Shown piece by piece: positions 18,435 to 27,173 of a DNA stretch of 64,000 nucleotides (its first letter is position 1; each line of letters opens with the position of its first letter). The notes beneath the pieces are model-generated. The model had not been told where the DNA came from. It worked only from the letters and a program-made list of their open reading frames with translations, and did no database searches. A program made the position numbers and the translations under genes. The DNA is from Arthrobacter sp. OV608 (GTDB lineage Bacteria > Actinomycetota > Actinomycetes > Actinomycetales > Micrococcaceae). The DNA is taken from contig FOEZ01000004.1 of assembly GCA_900110595.1 (NCBI GenBank), positions 301,525 through 365,524 of the forward strand, in the 5' to 3' direction.

Positions 18435-20264
18435 GTGAGAGAAGCGAGCACGGAGCTGCTGGTTGAGCTTGACGCTGCCAGCAACGTCACTGACCTGTTG
18501 CTGGAACAGGAGGCCGCCAATCCTGCGCGTGCCCTGTACCGGCGCAAGGGACCTAACGGCTGGGTGGACGTTCCGGCGCAGAAGTTCCTGCAGGATGTCA
18601 GCGCCCTTGCCAAGGGGCTCATCGCCGGCGGACTCGAGCCCGGTGACACCGTGGCGGTGATGTCGGCCACCTCCTATGAATGGACGCTGGTGGATTTTGC
18701 CATCTGGTTCGCCGGCGGAGTAACGGTGCCCATTTACGAGACGTCCTCCGCCAGCCAGGTGGAATGGATCCTCCACGACGCCGGAGTCCGGCGCGTGTTC
18801 GCGGAAAACCGGGCCAAGGTGGAGCTCGTCGCGGGTGTCCTGGCCGGCTCGTCCCTGCTACGGGACCGGCTGGTCAACGTGGTCCGGATGGATTTCGACG
18901 GCGATGCCCCCAACCTCGCAAGCCTCGCCGCTGCAGGAACGGGCGTCACGGACGCCGAGCTGGAACGGCACCGGAGCAAGGCTGTGCTGGACGACGTCGC
19001 CTCCCTGGTCTACACCTCCGGGACCACGGGCAAGCCCAAGGGCTGCGAAATCACGCACGGCAACTTCGCCCTCGTAGCCAAGAACATTGTTGCCTTCCTT
19101 CCAGAGCTGCTGCTCCAGGAGCAGGCGCGGACGTTGATGTTCCTGCCTCTGGCCCATGTGCTGGCCCGGGCGGTGCAGGTGGTCTGCCTGACGGCAGGTG
19201 CCACGTTGGCGCACTCGCCGGGCGCAAAGGAGCTCCTGGAAGACCTGGGCTCCTTCAGGCCCACCTTCCTCCTGGTGGTTCCGCGGATCTTTGAAAAGGT
19301 CCGTGCTGCCGCGGCCCACAAGGCGGCAGTAGGGGGCAAAGCCCGGCTGTTCGGTGCGGCGTCCGCCACGGCCATTGAATACTCCCGTGCCGAGGATTTG
19401 AAGAGCCGGGGCGAGGGAATTGGGCCCGGCCTGCTGTGCCGGATCCGCCACGGAATTTTCGACAGGCTGCTCTACCCGCGGCTCCGCCAGGCCATGGGCG
19501 GCCAGGTGGGGTACACCGTTTCCGGCGCCAGCCCGCTGAGCCCGGAGGACGCCCATTTCTTCCGCGGCGCCGGGATCCCGGTCCTGGAAGGCTACGGGCT
19601 GACCGAGACCACTGCTCCGTGCACAGCCAACACCCCGGCGCGTACCAGGGTGGGATCAGTGGGCATCCCCATTCCAGGCACCACCATCCGGGTAGCCGAG
19701 GACGGGGAGATCCTGGTTAAGGGCATTGGTGTCTTCCGGGGATACCACGCAAACCAGGCAGCGAACGCTGAGGCTTTTGTGGACGGTTTCTTCCGTACCG
19801 GCGATCTTGGGGAACTGGACCCGCAGGGATTCCTCACCATTACGGGGCGGAAGAAGGACCTGCTGGTCACCGCCGGCGGAAAAAACGTGGCGCCCGGACC
19901 CCTCGAGGAAAAAATCCGGGCACATCAGCTGGTGGGCCATGCCGTGGTGGTGGGTGACGGGAAGCCGTTTATCTCAGCCCTGGTGACCCTCGATCCCGAG
20001 GGCCTGGAGAACTGGTGCTCGGAGCGCGGCCTGCCGGCCCGGTCCATCAGGGAGGCCGCCGGCGATCCACAGGTGGCGGCCGCCGTGCAGGAAGCGGTGG
20101 ACCAGGCGAACCTGCTGGTGTCCAAAGCGGAATCCATCCGCAAAATCGCCGTGCTGGACGCGGAGTTCACGGTCGAATCCGGTCACCTCACGCCGTCGCT
20201 GAAGGTGAAGCGCAACACCGTGGTGCGCGATTTCGAAGCCGAAATCGGCAAGCTTTACAACTGA
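18435..20264 (+). CDS. long-chain fatty-acid--CoA ligase (FadD15-like)
   Basis: ANL-superfamily adenylating enzyme that activates fatty acids to acyl-CoA. Motifs: the phosphate loop SLVYTSGTTGKPKGCEITH, VPRIFEKVRAAAAHKAAVGG (long-chain FACS region), GYGLTETTAPCTANTP, and RTGDLGELDPQGFLTITGRKK, with the hinge followed by the C-terminal lysine region (SLKVKRNTVVRDF). The GTG start is supported by GGAG 7 nt upstream and gives 609 residues. The stop overlaps the end of the convergent DUF1461 gene by 10 bp. Chain-length preference is not readable. Confidence 0.9.
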   Translation: MREASTELLVELDAASNVTDLLLEQEAANPARALYRRKGPNGWVDVPAQKFLQDVSALAKGLIAGGLEPGDTVAVMSATSYEWTLVDFAIWFAGGVTVPIYETSSASQVEWILHDAGVRRVFAENRAKVELVAGVLAGSSLLRDRLVNVVRMDFDGDAPNLASLAAAGTGVTDAELERHRSKAVLDDVASLVYTSGTTGKPKGCEITHGNFALVAKNIVAFLPELLLQEQARTLMFLPLAHVLARAVQVVCLTAGATLAHSPGAKELLEDLGSFRPTFLLVVPRIFEKVRAAAAHKAAVGGKARLFGAASATAIEYSRAEDLKSRGEGIGPGLLCRIRHGIFDRLLYPRLRQAMGGQVGYTVSGASPLSPEDAHFFRGAGIPVLEGYGLTETTAPCTANTPARTRVGSVGIPIPGTTIRVAEDGEILVKGIGVFRGYHANQAANAEAFVDGFFRTGDLGELDPQGFLTITGRKKDLLVTAGGKNVAPGPLEEKIRAHQLVGHAVVVGDGKPFISALVTLDPEGLENWCSERGLPARSIREAAGDPQVAAAVQEAVDQANLLVSKAESIRKIAVLDAEFTVESGHLTPSLKVKRNTVVRDFEAEIGKLYN

Positions 20265-21490
20265 TCCGCTGGCTGCCCGGCCGCCCCGGTTTTCTCCGGT
20301 ACCAGGCCGCGCCGCCGGCGGGTGGGCCAGGTAAGGATCAGGGTCACCAGCGCTGTCACCACTACCAGGCCCCCGATCACCATTCCGGCGTCAATCCAGA
20401 ACTGGCCGGGGAACAACCGGATCAGGGTGTCATCCATACTGAACGTCCAGGAGCCCTCGGCGAAGAAGATCCTGTGGAACTCGGTGAAGAACTGCTGCCA
20501 TCCCAGCACTGCCAGCGTTCCCAGGCCCAGGATCAGCACCAGCGTGATGAGGGAGCCGGCGAACAGCCCCCTCCGGACGCCGCCGGAACTGCGCCTGCGC
20601 AGGTACAGGATGGCGATGAGGCAGAACAGGACCAGCAGCACACCGGCACCGAACGTGGACAGGATTACCAGCTTGACGTCCGCCATGTGGCTGACTTCGC
20701 CGTCCTTGAACAACTTGTCCCCGCTGCGGTGCACCAGGTCCCCCAGGTAGCGCGGGCCGGCCCAGTTGCTGAGGTAGTCCACGGCGTAGGAGCCGTAGGT
20801 CATCCTGTCGTCGGTGCTGAACCCGTAGCCGTCGCCGGGAAATCCGGGGCGGTTGTATTCCACCCACAGGAACAGGGGGCTGGTGACGGCGCGGACGGCG
20901 AGGATCAGCAAAACCAGCGGGAAGAAGATGGCGAGCAGGACCTGCATCACGCGGGGAGCCACCGGTTTGACGTTTGCGGCGCTCTCCCGCTGGGCATTGC
21001 GGCGCTCCACTTCTTCCTGGGGCGGGCGGACCTGGAGGGCCGAGGTGGGCAGCTGCTCACGGAATTCGGGTGAGCTTTCCTGGCTGGACGAGGCCTCCGG
21101 GTCTTCGCCGGCGGCCTCAGCGGCTTTGCGGTCCGCCCGGCTTTCCGGCTGCTCCACCTTGCCTGTACCTGGGGCAGCCGCGCCGGCCGCAGCTGTGGAA
21201 CCGTGGGCATCCACCGCGCCCCGGGACGGCGTGCCGCGGTGGGCATCAGCGACACCGGCAGGTTCAACGGTGCTTTCGGAATGAGCGCTTGCGGATTCTG
21301 TACTGACGGGTTCACGGGCGTCATCGATGGCCGGGCGTTCAGCGTCTGTGGCCCCGGTCATCCAGGAAAACGCCGGCTCGGCAGAATCCCCGGACGTGTC
21401 CAGGATCGGGTCCGGCTGCGGCTCGGCTCGCCGGGCGCGGGCAGGAGTTTCGTCTTTCACAGCAGCGTCCACTTCCGTTGGTCTTCGCAC
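20255..21490 (-). CDS. TIGR01906/DUF1461 family integral membrane protein with long disordered N-terminus
   Basis: 411 residues. The first ~180 are acidic, Ala/Pro/Ser-rich and probably disordered. The remainder has four hydrophobic helices (first: LLAIFFPLVLLILAVRAV) and an extracytoplasmic loop with EYNRPGFPGDGYGFSTDDR and YGSYAVDYLSNWAGPRYLG, the pattern of TIGR01906 (DUF1461) proteins. Function is unknown in all members I know of. A GTG start is used; its Shine-Dalgarno is weak (GGAACCAG) and a shorter N-terminus is possible. It is tail-to-tail with the acyl-CoA synthetase gene, the 3' ends overlapping by 10 bp. Confidence 0.75.
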   Translation of the reverse strand: MRRPTEVDAAVKDETPARARRAEPQPDPILDTSGDSAEPAFSWMTGATDAERPAIDDAREPVSTESASAHSESTVEPAGVADAHRGTPSRGAVDAHGSTAAAGAAAPGTGKVEQPESRADRKAAEAAGEDPEASSSQESSPEFREQLPTSALQVRPPQEEVERRNAQRESAANVKPVAPRVMQVLLAIFFPLVLLILAVRAVTSPLFLWVEYNRPGFPGDGYGFSTDDRMTYGSYAVDYLSNWAGPRYLGDLVHRSGDKLFKDGEVSHMADVKLVILSTFGAGVLLVLFCLIAILYLRRRSSGGVRRGLFAGSLITLVLILGLGTLAVLGWQQFFTEFHRIFFAEGSWTFSMDDTLIRLFPGQFWIDAGMVIGGLVVVTALVTLILTWPTRRRRGLVPEKTGAAGQPADQL

Positions 21491-21586
21491 CTGGTTCCGG
21501 GTCCACCGGCGCGTTTTCTCTGTTGACGAGCCTACCGTCCGGAATTCGGGCTGGGCGAGGAACCACCCCGGCAGGATTACAACGAT

Positions 21587-22579
21587 TCAGGCAGTGATGT
21601 CGGAATAGCCCGCATCCTCACGGCGAAGGTCACCGCGCCCCCCCGCCAGGTACGCGGGCCGGCCACACACCACCACGTAAAGCCAGTACCCGCCCAGGAC
21701 CGTGGCTCCGATGCCGATCTTTGCCCATACCGGCAGCGCACTGGGCGTCACGAACCCTTCCACCAGGCCGGAGACGAAGAGTACCAGGACCAGTCCCAGG
21801 GCAACGGTGACCAATGACCGGCCTTCCTCGGCCACGGCCCTTCCCCGGGGGCGCGGGCCCGGGGACACCATGGCCCAAAAAATCCGGAGGCCGGCGGCGG
21901 AGGCGATAAACACGGCAGTGAGCTCCATCAGCCCGTGCGGCAGGATGTAGCTGAAGAAAACGTCGGACTTGCCGGCCGCGGCGAAGATGCCGGCGGCAAT
22001 GCCCACCCCTTGGGCATTGGCGAACAGGATCATGGGCACCCACACGCCGGTGATCCCCAGGGCTACGGCCTGCGCGCTGATCCAGGCGTTGTTGGTCCAG
22101 ACTGCTCCGGCGAAGGATGCGGCAGGGTTCTCCGAGTAATAGTTGATGAAGTCTTCCTCGATGTACTGCCGCGCCGCCGCTTCGGATGCCACTGCCCGCA
22201 GCGCCTCGGGATTCCCGCTGATCCACAAGGCATATACGGCACCGACCAGGACGAACACGGCACCGCACGCCAGGGTAAGCCAGGTGAGGCGGTACAAGGC
22301 GGCAGGAAGGGCCACCCCAAAGAACCGCGCCAGGTCCGCCATCACGTTCGAGCGTGCTCCGGTGAAACGGGTGCGGGCCTGCGCCAGCGTCGCCGAAAGG
22401 GACGCGGACAGGCCGCTTTCCGGAGCCAGGGACCGGATAAGGGACAGATGCGCGGACGTGGACTGGTACAGGGCCAGCAGTTCGTCTGCCTCGGACCCGG
22501 TGAGCCTGGCCTTGTAGGCGAGCTCGTGCAGCCGGGACCACCTGTCCGCATTGATGGCGGAGAACGCGTCCATATCCAC
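21587..22579 (-). CDS. stage II sporulation protein M-like (SpoIIM/DUF95) membrane protein
   Basis: 330-residue membrane protein of the DUF95/SpoIIM superfamily. The N-terminal ~100 residues are soluble and helical (WSRLHELAYKARLTGSEADE). They are followed by about five helices including RLTWLTLACGAVFVLVGAVY and GITGVWVPMILFANAQGVG, the latter holding the family's conserved N-x-Q-G core, then FSYILPHGLMELTAVFIA. The organism group does not sporulate like Bacillus; in actinobacteria such genes accompany RDD, MoxR and DUF58 genes, as here. GTG start six nucleotides after TAGGCT; divergent from the RDD gene with only 67 bp between starts. Confidence 0.82.
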   Translation of the reverse strand: MDMDAFSAINADRWSRLHELAYKARLTGSEADELLALYQSTSAHLSLIRSLAPESGLSASLSATLAQARTRFTGARSNVMADLARFFGVALPAALYRLTWLTLACGAVFVLVGAVYALWISGNPEALRAVASEAAARQYIEEDFINYYSENPAASFAGAVWTNNAWISAQAVALGITGVWVPMILFANAQGVGIAAGIFAAAGKSDVFFSYILPHGLMELTAVFIASAAGLRIFWAMVSPGPRPRGRAVAEEGRSLVTVALGLVLVLFVSGLVEGFVTPSALPVWAKIGIGATVLGGYWLYVVVCGRPAYLAGGRGDLRREDAGYSDITA

Positions 22580-22585
22580 GGCATC

Positions 22586-22591
22586 AGCCTA
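22586..22591 (-). promoter_or_regulatory. -10 box for leaderless spoIIM-like gene
   Basis: TAGGCT on the minus strand, six nucleotides before the GTG. A + strand TAGACT (22602-22607) nearby could serve the divergent RDD gene. Confidence 0.5.
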
Positions 22592-22646
22592 GCGCCCGGC
22601 ACTAGACTTGCGTCTGCAACATCAAATGCGGGGAACGGGGACCAGC

Positions 22647-23447
22647 ATGAGTTCGATCGTCACGGGCGAAGCAGTCGTCCTGGAATTGCGTCCCGCCTCC
22701 TTCGCGGCCCGTGCCCTGGGCCTGCTCCTGGACATGGCGTTGAGCATCGTGTTGCTCGTGCTGATCCTGGTGGGGATATCGGCCGCCGGTGAAGACCTGG
22801 ACGAGGCCGCCCAGCGGGCATTGGTCCTTGCCGGTGTGGTTTTTTGCCTGGTGATCGTTCCCGTGGCCATCGAGACCTTGAGCCGCGGGCTCTCGCTGGG
22901 CAAACTTGCAGCGGGCCTGCGGGTGGTCCGGGAGGATGGCGGCGCCATCCGCTTCCGCCACGCCCTCATCCGCGGCCTGACCGGATTCCTCGAAATCTAT
23001 TTGACCTTCGGCGGCCTGGCCATTGCCGTGGCCCTCTTTAACGAGAGGTCACGCCGGCTGGGCGACCTGATGGCCGGGACCTACGCCATCCGGAGCCGGG
23101 TACCGGTGGAACGGTCCGCGCCGGTGTTCGTTCCGCCCCGGTTGGCAGCCTGGGCGGCCACGGCGGATATCGGCAGGCTCCCGGATGCCACGGCGCGGCG
23201 GGCATCCCAATTCATCCGGCAGGCAGGGCGCATGGCGCCGTTCTCCAGGGCCGGAATGGCCGAGTCAATTGCCACCGAACTCACGGCCCACGTGGCCCCT
23301 CCCCCGCCCGCGGGAACCAGCCCTGAAGACTACCTTGCCGCCGTCGTTGCCGAACGGCGCACCAGGGACCTGGCGAGGCTGGGCAAGGCACGACGGCGGA
23401 GCGCTGAGACGGGCGAGAGGCTGCAGCGGCTGCCCTTCAGCAGTTAG
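22647..23447 (+). CDS. RDD family membrane protein
   Basis: 266 residues. Three to four N-terminal helices carry the RDD signature: the Arg-Asp pair in ASFAARALGLLLDMALS, LSLGKLAAGLRVVREDG, and the second Asp in RSRRLGDLMAGTYAI. The cytosolic C-terminal ~110 residues are Arg/Ala-rich and charged. RDD proteins have been linked to transport or Na+/H+ exchange in a few bacteria, but no function can be assigned here. The start ATG follows a GGGG-containing Shine-Dalgarno (CGGGGACCAGCATG). Head-to-head with the SpoIIM-like gene, so the pair likely shares a control region. Confidence 0.82.
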   Translation: MSSIVTGEAVVLELRPASFAARALGLLLDMALSIVLLVLILVGISAAGEDLDEAAQRALVLAGVVFCLVIVPVAIETLSRGLSLGKLAAGLRVVREDGGAIRFRHALIRGLTGFLEIYLTFGGLAIAVALFNERSRRLGDLMAGTYAIRSRVPVERSAPVFVPPRLAAWAATADIGRLPDATARRASQFIRQAGRMAPFSRAGMAESIATELTAHVAPPPPAGTSPEDYLAAVVAERRTRDLARLGKARRRSAETGERLQRLPFSS

Positions 23448-23463
23448 CCGCTGCGGCCGGGCG

Positions 23464-24702
23464 CTAGTTGTTGTATTCGCCCCAGGGGATGTTCCAGTCG
23501 CCGAAGCCGTCCGTGTGGGCCGCGTAGTCCCCCTCGGTGTTGATGATCTGGACCACGTCGCCGGTGCCCATGTTGTCGAAGACCCAGGCGGCGCCGTCGG
23601 GAGCGAACCCGATGCAGCCATGCGAGACGTTGGTGTTGCCGATGAAGGGGAACGCGGACGGCAGGGCCTGGTGGATGTAGGCCCCACTGAGCGTCAGCCT
23701 GATGGTGTATTCGACGTCCACGTCGCCGTAGTAGGCGGGGTCGTCCGGCTTCAATCCGATGCTTGAGGCCCGGAAGTGGTCATAGCGTTTCTTCTCCATC
23801 AGCACGCCGTAACCCCGGGCAGACGGGAAGCGCTTGTCGCCCATGCTGACCGGCAGCGTCTTGACCACCTGGTCGTTGACGCTCAGCGTGAAGGTATGGG
23901 CGGTGGCGTCCGCCACAGCCACCTTTTTGTCGCCAATGGCAACGTTCACTTTCTTGTTGAAGTTGGCGATCTGGCCGTTGCCCAGGTCCACGCCGAAGAG
24001 CTTCATGTCCATGGTGATGGTGGAGTTTGCGGCCCAGAAGTTTTCGGCCCGGTACCGGACCATGGTGTCGCTGTACCAGTGGAAGGCGCCCACCTGGCCG
24101 GCACTGCTGGAGATGGTGATGGCCTTCTCCACGGCGTCGCGGTTAATGACAGGTTCACTGAAGGTGATCTGCAGGGGCTGCCCCACACCCACTTTCATGC
24201 CGTCCAGGGGGTAGATGGCGGCATCGGCTTCATGGGTGCTGGAGACGGTGCTGAAGGTTTGGGTGGTGCTTGCCTCGCGTCCGGCGCTGTCCTTGACCAC
24301 GAAGGTGTAGCTGTAGTCCGTGTTGAACTTCAATGCTCCGGCTGCGGTCCAGCCGGTGCCCTCGGCGTCGATGCTGCCTTCGACGGTCTCCCCTGAAGTG
24401 CTGGTGAGTGTGACGCGCTCGATGGTGCCGTTGGCCACCTTCAGTGACACCGGGGCGGCAGGGTTGACCTGCTTGGCACCGTTGGCCGGCGCGGCGTCCA
24501 GTTTAACGGGAGCGATGACCGGCAGAGCGACGCCGGGGGATGTCCTGACGGCGGAGCCTGCCTCGGATTCAATGGCACCGCGGGCGATTCCCGGCGCCAC
24601 CGCGGAGAACACGCCGCCGACAGCGGCGAGGAGGCACACCGCTACCACCACAAGAATTTTCTTGGTTCTGCCCGGGCGGCGGGGCTTGACTTCAGGCTCC
24701 AT
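23464..24702 (-). CDS. L,D-transpeptidase with Ig-like domains (YkuD fold)
   Basis: Extracytoplasmic peptidoglycan 3-3 crosslinking enzyme. The 412 residues start with a charged head and one membrane anchor (ILVVVAVCLLAAVGGVFSAV). Two Ig-like beta domains follow (about 50-250, resembling the LdtMt2 architecture), then a YkuD catalytic domain with HQALPSAFPFIGNTNVSHGC. The nucleophile is Cys363 in SHGCIGF. The C-terminus has aromatic residues (FGDWNIPWGEYNN) typical of actinobacterial Ldts. The ATG lies six nucleotides after TAGGAT, implying a leaderless mRNA separate from ahcY upstream. Confidence 0.9.
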   Translation of the reverse strand: MEPEVKPRRPGRTKKILVVVAVCLLAAVGGVFSAVAPGIARGAIESEAGSAVRTSPGVALPVIAPVKLDAAPANGAKQVNPAAPVSLKVANGTIERVTLTSTSGETVEGSIDAEGTGWTAAGALKFNTDYSYTFVVKDSAGREASTTQTFSTVSSTHEADAAIYPLDGMKVGVGQPLQITFSEPVINRDAVEKAITISSSAGQVGAFHWYSDTMVRYRAENFWAANSTITMDMKLFGVDLGNGQIANFNKKVNVAIGDKKVAVADATAHTFTLSVNDQVVKTLPVSMGDKRFPSARGYGVLMEKKRYDHFRASSIGLKPDDPAYYGDVDVEYTIRLTLSGAYIHQALPSAFPFIGNTNVSHGCIGFAPDGAAWVFDNMGTGDVVQIINTEGDYAAHTDGFGDWNIPWGEYNN

Positions 24703-24708
24703 ATTTTG

Positions 24709-24714
24709 ATCCTA
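24709..24714 (-). promoter_or_regulatory. -10 box for leaderless L,D-transpeptidase gene
   Basis: TAGGAT on the minus strand and six nucleotides (CAAAAT) to the ATG. It lies just downstream of the ahcY terminator hairpin. Confidence 0.55.
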
Positions 24715-24730
24715 GGTGCAAAAAGTAACG

Positions 24731-24755
24731 GCCCGGGTGCCGTTGGCCCCCGGGC
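24731..24755 (-). terminator. ahcY terminator hairpin
   Basis: GCCCGGG/CCCGGGC stem on the minus strand 11 bp after the ahcY stop, followed by CGTTACTTTTTGC. A plausible intrinsic terminator separating ahcY from the L,D-transpeptidase gene. Confidence 0.6.
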
Positions 24756-24765
24756 GCTTTACTTC

Positions 24766-26244
24766 TTAGTAACGATAATGCTCGGGCTTGTAGGGGCCGG
24801 CGACGTCGAGGTCCAGGTACTCGGCCTGGTCCTTGGTCAGCTCGGTGAGCTCCACACCCAGGGCGTCCAGGTGCAGGCGTGCAACTTTTTCGTCCAGGAC
24901 CTTGGGCAGGACGTAGACCTGGTTTTCGTACTCGCGCTGGCCTTCCGGCTGGTCCTTCTTGGTCCACAGCTCGATCTGGGCGATGGTCTGGTTGGCGAAC
25001 GAGTTGCTCATGACGAAGGACGGGTGCCCGGTGGCATTGCCCAGGTTCAGCAGCCGGCCTTCGGACAGGACGATGATGGAACGCTCGGCTGCCGTTCCGG
25101 CGTCGAACACCCACTCGTGGACCTGCGGCTTGATCTCCACTTTCCTGATCCCCGGGACCTTCGCGAGCCCGGCCATGTCGATTTCGTTGTCGAAGTGGCC
25201 GATGTTGCCCACGATTGCTTTGTTTTTCATGCCCGCCATGTGCTCGGCCATGATGACGTCCTTGTTGCCCGTGGTGGTGATGAAGATGTCACCCTGGGCC
25301 AGGACGGACTCGAGCTTGGCCACCTGGTAGCCGTCCATCGCGGCCTGCAGGGCGCAGATGGGGTCGATTTCGGTGACGATGACCCGGGAGCCCTGGCCCC
25401 GGAGGGCCTCGGCAGCGCCCTTGCCGACGTCGCCGTAGCCGCAGACGACGGCGACCTTGCCGCCCATCAGCACATCGGTGGCCCGGTTGATGCCGTCCGG
25501 GAGGGAGTGGCGGATCCCGTACTTGTTGTCGAACTTGCTCTTCGTGACGGAGTCGTTGACGTTGATGGCCGGGAACAGCAGCTTGCCCTGTTCGGCCAGC
25601 TGGTAGAGGCGGTGTACGCCGGTGGTGGTTTCCTCGCTGACGCCCTTGATGGTGTTGGCCGTACGGGTCCACTTTTTGGGGTCAGCCGCGAGGGAGCGGC
25701 GGAGGACCTCCAGGAAGATTCCGTATTCCTCGGAATCGGTGGGATCGGCGGAGGGAACGTTGCCCACCGCCTCAAACTCCACACCCTTGTGCACCAGCAT
25801 GGTGGCGTCGCCGCCGTCATCCAGGATCATGTTGGGGCCGAGCTCCGGATCAGACCCGGCGCCGGGCCAGGTGAGGATCTGCTCCGCGGTCCACCAGTAT
25901 TCCTCGAGGGTTTCGCCCTTCCAGGCGAACACCGGCACGCCCTGCGGATCCTCCACGGTGCCCTTGCCCACCACAACGGCGGCAGCGGCTTCATCCTGGG
26001 TGGAGAAGATGTTGCAGGAAGCCCAGCGGACCTCGGCGCCGAGGGCCGTCAGGGTTTCGATCAGCACGGCGGTCTGCACGGTCATGTGCAGGGATCCGGC
26101 GATCCGGGCGCCCTTGAGCGGCTGGCTGGGGCCGAACTCCTCGCGCAGGGACATCAGGCCGGGCATCTCGTGCTCGGCGAGGCGGATCTGGTGCCGGCCG
26201 GCTTCAGCCAGTGAAATGTCGGCAACCTTGTAATCAAAAGCCAT
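24766..26244 (-). CDS. ahcY: adenosylhomocysteinase (S-adenosyl-L-homocysteine hydrolase)
   Basis: Hydrolyses SAH to adenosine and homocysteine, relieving product inhibition of methyltransferases. The 492-residue protein matches the NAD-dependent family throughout: [33 protein letters not shown]-like region (here [17 protein letters not shown]), the NAD loop [36 protein letters not shown] and the C-terminal KPEHYRY, whose Lys/Tyr contact NAD of the neighbouring subunit. It contains the ~40-residue insertion seen in actinobacterial enzymes. ATG with AAAGGA 7 nt upstream. I looked for an SAH or SAM riboswitch in the 106 bp upstream and saw none. Confidence 0.96.
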   Translation of the reverse strand: MAFDYKVADISLAEAGRHQIRLAEHEMPGLMSLREEFGPSQPLKGARIAGSLHMTVQTAVLIETLTALGAEVRWASCNIFSTQDEAAAAVVVGKGTVEDPQGVPVFAWKGETLEEYWWTAEQILTWPGAGSDPELGPNMILDDGGDATMLVHKGVEFEAVGNVPSADPTDSEEYGIFLEVLRRSLAADPKKWTRTANTIKGVSEETTTGVHRLYQLAEQGKLLFPAINVNDSVTKSKFDNKYGIRHSLPDGINRATDVLMGGKVAVVCGYGDVGKGAAEALRGQGSRVIVTEIDPICALQAAMDGYQVAKLESVLAQGDIFITTTGNKDVIMAEHMAGMKNKAIVGNIGHFDNEIDMAGLAKVPGIRKVEIKPQVHEWVFDAGTAAERSIIVLSEGRLLNLGNATGHPSFVMSNSFANQTIAQIELWTKKDQPEGQREYENQVYVLPKVLDEKVARLHLDALGVELTELTKDQAEYLDLDVAGPYKPEHYRY

Positions 26245-26350
26245 GGGTGAATCCTTTACTTGGTCCGGCGAACGCCGGTGCTGGGTCCGGGAACTGCGGC
26301 AGCGGAGTGCCGGTGGCCTGGTGGGCCTGTGGTTCGAAAGGGATGTGGGG

Positions 26351-26587
26351 CTACCCTGCCGGCGGCGCAGCAGTGGTTGCGTCGTGCTGGTCTGAACCGG
26401 CAGAGGCGGCGGCTGCCAGCAGTTCGGGCGGAAGCAGGAGCGGAATCCCGTCCTCGATGGCGTACCGGGGCCTGACGCCGGACTCGTCCCCGGCTGTTGC
26501 TACAAGCTCCTCGCCCTCCTGCACCAACAGCGAACCTGTCACGGGGCAACGCAGGACGGACAGCAGTTCAGGACTGATCTTTGGCAT
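26351..26587 (-). CDS. Trm112-like zinc-ribbon-type protein
   Basis: 78-residue protein of the Trm112/UPF0434 family. [16 protein letters not shown] and [17 protein letters not shown] match the family's beta-sheet core. Only one Cys remains, so no complete zinc ribbon is visible. The last ~20 residues are an Ala-rich tail. In eukaryotes and archaea Trm112 activates methyltransferases; the bacterial role is unknown, though its place before ahcY (SAH removal) is suggestive. An AGGGAG motif lies 9 nt upstream of the ATG. Probably co-transcribed with DUF3499 upstream. Confidence 0.75.
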   Translation of the reverse strand: MPKISPELLSVLRCPVTGSLLVQEGEELVATAGDESGVRPRYAIEDGIPLLLPPELLAAAASAGSDQHDATTAAPPAG

Positions 26588-26664
26588 TGATACATGCTCC
26601 CTGACGGGCGCGCTGGCGCCGGTAGCGGACGGAATTGCAGCTTCCAGCGTACCGCCAGATGCGT

Positions 26665-27054
26665 TCAGGACGGTTCCCGGAGGACGCGCAGGTGGCCGCG
26701 CCGGGTACCTTCTGCTCCAGCCGGAGCTTCGAGGGCTGAGTGCGGCCCGCGCTTGGCTGGGGTCGACGGCGGCTGGGCCGGCAAGGCCGCGGCGTCCCGC
26801 ACCGCATTGGCCAAGGCCAGCAGGTCATCCGGGCCCGGCTGCTGCGGAGTGGTGGGCATGGCCAGGCGCAGGACTTCCCAGCCCCGGGGAACGGTCAGGG
26901 AGCCTGCATGCTGCTCGCACAGATCGTAACAATGCGGTTCAGCATAGGTGGCCAGCGGACCAAGGACTGCAGTGGAATCGGCATAGACGTACGTCAGGGT
27001 AGCCACCGCTGACTGGCGGCACGCAGATCTTGAACACTGACGGATAGCTCCCAC
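26665..27054 (-). CDS. DUF3499 family protein
   Basis: 129 residues with a GTG start giving VGAIRQCSRSACRQSAVATL. Four conserved Cys (CSRSAC and CYDLC) with CEQHAGSLTVPRGWEVLRL look like a small zinc-binding fold; this is the actinobacteria-specific DUF3499 family (Rv3258c in M. tuberculosis). The C-terminal ~50 residues are Pro/Ala-rich and variable. A longer in-frame start at 27183 exists but is unlikely: the family begins at the first Cys block and the extension would overlap the divergent gene's 5' end. Function unknown. Confidence 0.75.
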   Translation of the reverse strand: MGAIRQCSRSACRQSAVATLTYVYADSTAVLGPLATYAEPHCYDLCEQHAGSLTVPRGWEVLRLAMPTTPQQPGPDDLLALANAVRDAAALPAQPPSTPAKRGPHSALEAPAGAEGTRRGHLRVLREPS

Positions 27055-27173
27055 GACATCCCAGACTACTCGCTGTCCACCGCATATCGGCGCATTGCCG
27101 CTTCGGGTCGACGCGCCCGTGAAGCCGGGGACAATGTATCGCGTAATTGTTCGCCCGGGTTTACAGTCGATGT

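Noticed and set aside
21587-22579. Sporulation function for the SpoIIM-like gene
   Set aside because: DUF95 proteins are widespread in non-sporulating actinobacteria and no other sporulation genes are nearby.
26245-26350. SAH or SAM riboswitch upstream of ahcY
   Set aside because: Only a small CCGGCG/CGCCGG hairpin is seen; no match to the SAH riboswitch core.
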